From the NCBI GenBank assembly GCA_947588915.1, contig CANPZA010000010.1, positions 1 to 22,992 on the forward strand: DNA of 22,992 nucleotides, read 5' to 3'. Below, one piece after another: positions 19,702 to 22,992 of the stretch. Within the stretch, counting starts at the first letter, position 1, and every line of letters starts with the position of its first letter. The DNA comes from an uncultured Clostridia bacterium (GTDB taxonomy: Bacteria > Bacillota_A > Clostridia > TANB77 > CAG-508). A model generated the notes under the pieces. The model saw only the letters and a program-made list of their open reading frames with translations. It was not told the DNA's origin and searched no databases. The position numbers and the translations under genes were made by a program.

Positions 19702-20319
19702 ATGAAAATTGAAAGACTTACAGAAGATAAAATTAGAGTTATTCTTAATTCAGATGAACTAAATATAAATGATAATAATGTACATAATATTATAAATTCA
19801 CAAGAATTTTTTTTAGATATATTAAGAAAAGCAGAGAAAGAGGTAGATTTTAATACAGATGGTTGTAAGTTATTTATTGAGACTTTTTCTTCACTAGATG
19901 ATTTCTTTGTTTTTACAATTACTAAATACATACCTGATAATAATAAGAAAAATGCTACTAAAGTAAAACCAATTGCTAAAAGGAAATTACCTAATAATAT
20001 AAATAAACAGGCCATTTGCATTTTTGAAGATTTTGATATCTTTTGTGAATTCTGCAATGCAATAAAATTTTTACACGGAATTGACTATGATAAATTAACT
20101 AAAAATACTTCTTTATATTTTTGGAAAAACTATTATTATCTAATTATAAAAAATGTAAATACAAAACTTAAAAGTAGTTATTTATTTTATTCTATTTTGT
20201 CTGAATTCGCTAAGGTAATTTCGTTTTCTAGTAGTTTTGAAAGTAAATTATTAGAATACGGTAATATTATCATGAAAAAAGATGCTATAAATACTGGTAT
20301 TAAATTTTTTACAAAATAA
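19702..20319 (+). CDS. mecA: MecA-like adaptor protein for ClpC proteolysis
   Basis: MecA recruits substrates to the ClpC-ClpP protease and helps assemble the ClpC hexamer. This 205-residue protein has the family's N-terminal substrate-binding domain: it opens 'MKIERLTEDKIRVILNSDEL' and has 'FNTDGCKLFIET' (50-61) followed by 'FTITK' (71-75). A charged linker (about 79-100) leads to the C-terminal ClpC-binding domain (about 103-205, 'AICIFEDFDIFCEFCNAI'). That two-domain layout and length fit Clostridia MecA. The start ATG has AGGAGG five to six bases upstream. It is transcribed alone, divergent from the mre operon, with its own terminator. The exact substrate is unknown. Confidence 0.85.
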   Translation: MKIERLTEDKIRVILNSDELNINDNNVHNIINSQEFFLDILRKAEKEVDFNTDGCKLFIETFSSLDDFFVFTITKYIPDNNKKNATKVKPIAKRKLPNNINKQAICIFEDFDIFCEFCNAIKFLHGIDYDKLTKNTSLYFWKNYYYLIIKNVNTKLKSSYLFYSILSEFAKVISFSSSFESKLLEYGNIIMKKDAINTGIKFFTK

Positions 20320-20325
20320 ATGATT

Positions 20326-20359
20326 AACCGGAAGATTTAATTTTCTCCCGGTTTTTTTT
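20326..20359 (+). terminator. Terminator of mecA
   Basis: AACCGG (20326-20331) pairs with CCGGTT (20348-20353), extended inward by an AAGA/TCTT-like part, and is followed by eight T. It lies seven bases after the mecA stop and touches the stop of the convergent M23 gene, so it may also slow minus-strand transcription. Confidence 0.8.
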
Positions 20360-21374
20360 AATATACATAGTTTTGTGGATTATATGTAACTCCATTTTTT
20401 CTTACTTCAAAATGTAAATGAGGTCCTGTAGAATTTCCTGTAGATCCTACTGCTGCTATTGTTTGTCCTTGTGATACTGATGTTCCTGCTGATACATACA
20501 ATTTACTGCAATGACCATAATATGTTTGAACTCCATTACCATGTGTTATTACTAACATATTTCCATATCCACCACTATATCCTGAAAATGTAACTGTTCC
20601 TGATGCAGCTGCAGCTATTGATGTACCTAAAGGTGCTGCTATATCTATTCCCGTATGTGTTCTTGAATTTCTTACACTTTCAACACTTGCATATCTTGAA
20701 GATATTATTCCTGATACTGGTCTTATTAAGCTAATTCCTAAATCTACCTTACCTTGTGATATAGTAGATGATGAACTTTTACTTCCACTTACTGCATATT
20801 TTGTTGTTCCTGTTTTTGCTACTGAAACTACTTTAGGTTGTTCAACATATAATTTTGATATCGCATCTTCAGCTGTGACTAGATCTTCTATTTTTTCTTC
20901 ATATTTTTCTACTATTGAGATTTTTTCAACATTAGAACTGTTTTTTTCTTTTAATCCATTTACTACTTTTTCAGCTTCTTCAAAACTTGATACATATGTT
21001 TTTTCTTCATTATTATCTAAAATAGCATAATATCTATAATAAGTTACTCCTTGTTCTTTTACTTTTGAATATATTTCATCATCATTTGTTACTATATTTT
21101 TCTTTAATAAACACAATTTATAGCTTGGAAGATTATCTACTTGTACAAATGCTACATTTTTATTTTCTTCTTCACCTTTTTCTATATAGTTGTTTATTTT
21201 CCCTTGTAATTGCGCTTTATTTTCTGTATATCCTACTTGTTCTCCATTGATAAAAACACTATAAGTTGGTTTGTATAAAAAAGCAATCGCACCTATTATT
21301 AAAAATACAGATATGCTGAAAAGAATAATAAATTTAATACTTCTTTTGGTATGTATTATCACTTTTTTAAACAT
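20358..21374 (-). CDS. Membrane-anchored M23 (LytM) peptidoglycan endopeptidase
   Basis: This 338-residue zinc endopeptidase probably cleaves peptide cross-bridges outside the membrane. It has an N-terminal membrane anchor (about 14-34), an extracellular region (about 35-210) with a Ser/Thr-rich stretch near 190-206, and the M23 domain (about 215-335). Ligands and catalytic residues are complete: His240 and Asp244 in 'HTGIDIAAP', His288 in 'YYGHCS', and His319 and His321 in 'GPHLHFEVRKNG'. It therefore looks active, unlike SpoIIQ-type members that have lost residues. The start ATG has AAAGGAG about 11 bases upstream. A WalR-box-like element lies in its promoter, which would fit control of wall hydrolysis. 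It might be a SpoIIQ/spore-type member, but nothing specific shows that. Confidence 0.92.
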   Translation of the reverse strand: MFKKVIIHTKRSIKFIILFSISVFLIIGAIAFLYKPTYSVFINGEQVGYTENKAQLQGKINNYIEKGEEENKNVAFVQVDNLPSYKLCLLKKNIVTNDDEIYSKVKEQGVTYYRYYAILDNNEEKTYVSSFEEAEKVVNGLKEKNSSNVEKISIVEKYEEKIEDLVTAEDAISKLYVEQPKVVSVAKTGTTKYAVSGSKSSSSTISQGKVDLGISLIRPVSGIISSRYASVESVRNSRTHTGIDIAAPLGTSIAAAASGTVTFSGYSGGYGNMLVITHGNGVQTYYGHCSKLYVSAGTSVSQGQTIAAVGSTGNSTGPHLHFEVRKNGVTYNPQNYVY

Positions 21375-21425
21375 TTCTTACCTATCTCCTTTGTATTTTG
21401 TTGTTTTTTATTTTTGAAATACTAT

Positions 21426-21458
21426 TGTAATAATATTGTAATATTTATTTTTTTGCAA
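21426..21458 (-). promoter_or_regulatory. M23 gene promoter overlapped by a WalR-box-like repeat
   Basis: On the minus strand a -35-like TTGCAA (21453-21458), a 17-base spacer and a -10 TATTAT (21430-21435) can be read. On the plus strand TGTAAT-N5-TGTAAT (21426-21431 and 21437-21442) covers the -10. It exactly fits the known WalR consensus TGTWAH-N5-TGTWAH, in reverse orientation to the gene. In B. subtilis, WalR sites of that kind near a -10 usually repress. Confidence 0.4.
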
Positions 21459-21561
21459 AGATATTTTATACTGATTTCCGTATGTTTTTTTCTTTTTATT
21501 TAATTTTTCTCTTTTTTATTCTTCTTTTCTCCCATTTTCAATTTAGATATTTTTTTACATT

Positions 21562-21589
21562 TTAAAAGGCGAATTTCCCTTTTCGCCTT
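21562..21589 (-). terminator. Terminator of the spore-coat operon
   Basis: AAGGCGAA (21566-21573) pairs with TTCGCCTT (21582-21589), an 8-bp stem with an 8-base loop, and ends in a short T run on the minus strand. It starts one base after the coat gene stop. This is a compact, GC-richer hairpin in an AT-rich stretch. Confidence 0.8.
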
Positions 21590-21590
21590 A

Positions 21591-21836
21591 TTATTGTTGT
21601 AATTCAGTTTTTACTGTACTTATTTGAGTTGCAGTTGCTTTTTGTGCTGGTATATAATATCCTTTTGTTTGTGCTATTTTGAATAATTCATATTGGAAAC
21701 TTTCATCATTGTTTCTTATCTGCTGAAATGTTTGCCTTAATCCCATATTTTCCGTTTCTGATATAGCTGTTTGATAAGCATTTAAATCTGCTTTTACACT
21801 TCCCAATATATCATTTACCATTGTCTTTTCATCCAT
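21591..21836 (-). CDS. CotF-like spore coat protein
   Basis: This 81-residue soluble helical protein matches the C-terminal part of CotF/coat F-like proteins (COG5577), with 'DILGSVKADLNAYQTAISETEN' and 'LRQTFQQIRNNDESFQYELFKIAQTKGYY'. Such proteins have a ferritin-like helical bundle and occur in the spore coat or in the mother cell during sporulation. The start ATG has GGAAG about seven bases upstream. It follows the 62-residue coat gene by 19 bases, in the order typical of Clostridia, and a terminator comes right after it. Its exact coat layer is unknown. Confidence 0.85.
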   Translation of the reverse strand: MDEKTMVNDILGSVKADLNAYQTAISETENMGLRQTFQQIRNNDESFQYELFKIAQTKGYYIPAQKATATQISTVKTELQQ

Positions 21837-21855
21837 ATTTTATCTTCCTTTCTTT

Positions 21856-22044
21856 CTAATTATTTAAAAATGTCATTAATTTTTGTTTTGTATTTAATGC
21901 ATCTTGTGCTGATTTTGCAAATAATTGCTTTATTTGTGGATCAACAGCTTGTGAAGAATAAGTATTTAATTTCTGATATGCTGTTTCATGTGCTCCTATT
22001 AGATGTCTTAAATGTTGTAATTCTATTTGATTTAAATCTGCCAT
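21856..22044 (-). CDS. Small CotF-family spore coat-associated protein
   Basis: This is a 62-residue helical protein beginning 'MADLNQIELQHLRHLIGAHET' and containing 'TYSSQAVDPQIKQLFAKSAQDALNTKQKLMTFL'. The opening and helix pattern match the N-terminal half of coat F-like proteins, which in many Clostridia is a separate gene directly before the CotF-domain gene, as here. The pair likely builds one helical-bundle unit. The start ATG has GGAAGGA about five bases upstream. No sigma-E/K promoter could be called with confidence in the AT-rich region 22045-22140. Confidence 0.8.
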   Translation of the reverse strand: MADLNQIELQHLRHLIGAHETAYQKLNTYSSQAVDPQIKQLFAKSAQDALNTKQKLMTFLNN

Positions 22045-22151
22045 TTTTATCCTTCCTTTCGTTTTATATTCTTAATTATTCTTTCCTTTTTTTCTGTTTT
22101 TATTCATTTATTTTATTTAACACATATTATTTAATTTTTTATGTTATATAG

Positions 22152-22180
22152 TTCACAATTTTTATTTTTTTTGGTATAAT
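22152..22180 (+). promoter_or_regulatory. Promoter of the Ig-like anchored protein gene
   Basis: -35 TTCACA (22152-22157), a 17-base spacer and -10 TATAAT (22175-22180), with an extended TGG just before it. Start near 22187; ribosome site GAGGGGGGA (22195-22203) and ATG at 22212 follow. Confidence 0.75.
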
Positions 22181-22211
22181 TTTATTTAAATAATGAGGGG
22201 GGAATTAAAAT

Positions 22212-22992
22212 ATGTCTGAAAATAAAGAAATTAAAGCTCAAGATAATAATTCAAAAACTAAAAATAATAAGAAGAAAGTTTTGATTATAGTGGCTATAAT
22301 ACTCATAATATTATTAGCTTGTATAGGTGCAGGAATATGTTATTATTTTAGTGAAGGTAAGAAAATTACAGAAATTACTATATCTCAAGATCAAGCATTT
22401 TTAGATTTTTCTGAAGAAGTAAAATATGGTCAAGAGATTTCTTATGATGATTTGCTTTCAAAATTGATAGACAAAAATAAATTACACGCAAATACAAATA
22501 TAACTCTTTTAATAAATGAAACTCAACTAAATCAGGAAGAAACATTTAAGTTTGAACAACTTGGTACATATACTGTGAAAGTAAAACTAGATTATCAATA
22601 TACTTATTCATTAATTAGCTTTTTAACTAAAATGATAGAAAATGAAAAAACAACAGAAATATTAATTGAAGATAAAGAGAAACCTACAATAAATGGAGTA
22701 GGAAATAAAGAAATAACTGTTGGAGACCAAATTAATTTACAAGATGGAATTACTGCAACAGATAATGTAAATGGAGAAGTAGAAATAAAGATAGAAGGAG
22801 CTGTAGATAATACAAAGGCCGGAGAATACACTATAAAAGTTACTGCAACAGATAAAAGCGGAAATACCCAAGAGGCATCATTTACAGTTGTTGTAAAAGA
22901 AAAACCAGTAGTAACAACAAATACAAAACCTAATAGTACTACTAATAATTCTACTAATAACTCCTCTAACAAAACTAAAAATAGTGGAGGAA
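22212..22992 (+). CDS. Membrane-anchored protein with DUF5011/Ig-like domain, 3' end outside the window
   Basis: The visible 260 residues start with a charged cytosolic segment (about 1-22), a hydrophobic helix (about 23-45) and then an extracellular part. 'LLAC' within the helix resembles a lipobox, but the long N-terminal segment suggests a signal anchor instead. At about 156-230 a bacterial Ig-like / DUF5011-type domain is recognisable: 'INGVGNKEITVGDQINLQDG', 'TATDNVNGEVEI', 'AGEYTIKVTATDKSGN'. It is followed by a Thr/Asn/Ser-rich linker (about 235-260). A distal functional domain, such as an enzymatic or wall-binding one, is probably encoded beyond the edge and cannot be seen. The start ATG has an AGGGGGGA site eight bases upstream. 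Confidence 0.8.
   Translation, partial: MSENKEIKAQDNNSKTKNNKKKVLIIVAIILIILLACIGAGICYYFSEGKKITEITISQDQAFLDFSEEVKYGQEISYDDLLSKLIDKNKLHANTNITLLINETQLNQEETFKFEQLGTYTVKVKLDYQYTYSLISFLTKMIENEKTTEILIEDKEKPTINGVGNKEITVGDQINLQDGITATDNVNGEVEIKIEGAVDNTKAGEYTIKVTATDKSGNTQEASFTVVVKEKPVVTTNTKPNSTTNNSTNNSSNKTKNSGG

Noticed and set aside
22604..22972. Minus-strand frame of 122 codons at the right edge
   Set aside because: It is antisense to the Ig-like protein gene, which has a clear promoter, ribosome site and domain.

Overview
The window is very AT-rich, with Shine-Dalgarno sites of the AAGGAGG type and many TTG starts. It carries spoIIE and two small spore-coat genes, so it comes from an endospore-forming Firmicute, most likely an uncultured or gut member of the Clostridia. 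The gene order DUF4321-radC-mreB-mreC-mreD-mrdA-minC is a standard Clostridia cell-shape operon.

Layout. 1-63: promoter and operator of a gene beyond the left edge. 64-444: truncated Rpn-family nuclease. 712-3111: spoIIE. 3347-12136: a two-gene operon for very large cell-surface proteins, one with a thioester-domain-like N-terminus and SdrD/CnaB-like domains, the other with DUF11-like repeats and an SdrD-like domain. 12137-12554: promoter and long leader. 12555-13293: two small plus-strand genes of unknown function. 19496-13299 (minus strand): DUF4321, radC, mreB, mreC, mreD, mrdA (PBP2), minC, read from one clear promoter at 19558-19586. 19702-20319: mecA-like adaptor. 20358-21374: M23 peptidase with a WalR-box-like promoter element. 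21591-22044: two spore-coat proteins. 22212 to the right edge: membrane-anchored Ig-like protein, incomplete.

The main discovery candidate is a recoding signal. Three genes (mreB, radC and the thioester surface protein) are each split by a +1 frameshift. In all three the break lies at an in-frame CGG codon after a YYT codon: CTT CGG T, CTT CGG A and CCT CGG T. Skipping the C of CGG restores the reading frame with a glycine codon (GGT or GGA) and rebuilds the expected protein (MreB '..MLGRTP..', RadC '..ALGGVN..', and the surface protein's Cys and Gln halves). In a by-eye scan of about 7,000 codons in the window, CGG was not seen as an ordinary in-frame codon, while CGA, CGC and CGT are used as normal sense codons. 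The simplest reading is that CGG is undecoded here, as expected if the only CGN-reading tRNA-Arg has an ICG anticodon, and that CGG now serves as a +1 frameshift site. A dedicated tRNA reading CGGN as four bases is an alternative.

The rest fits a growth and sporulation neighbourhood: MreBCD, PBP2 and MinC direct wall elongation and septum placement, the M23 enzyme remodels peptidoglycan, MecA feeds ClpC proteolysis, and SpoIIE and the coat proteins act in sporulation.
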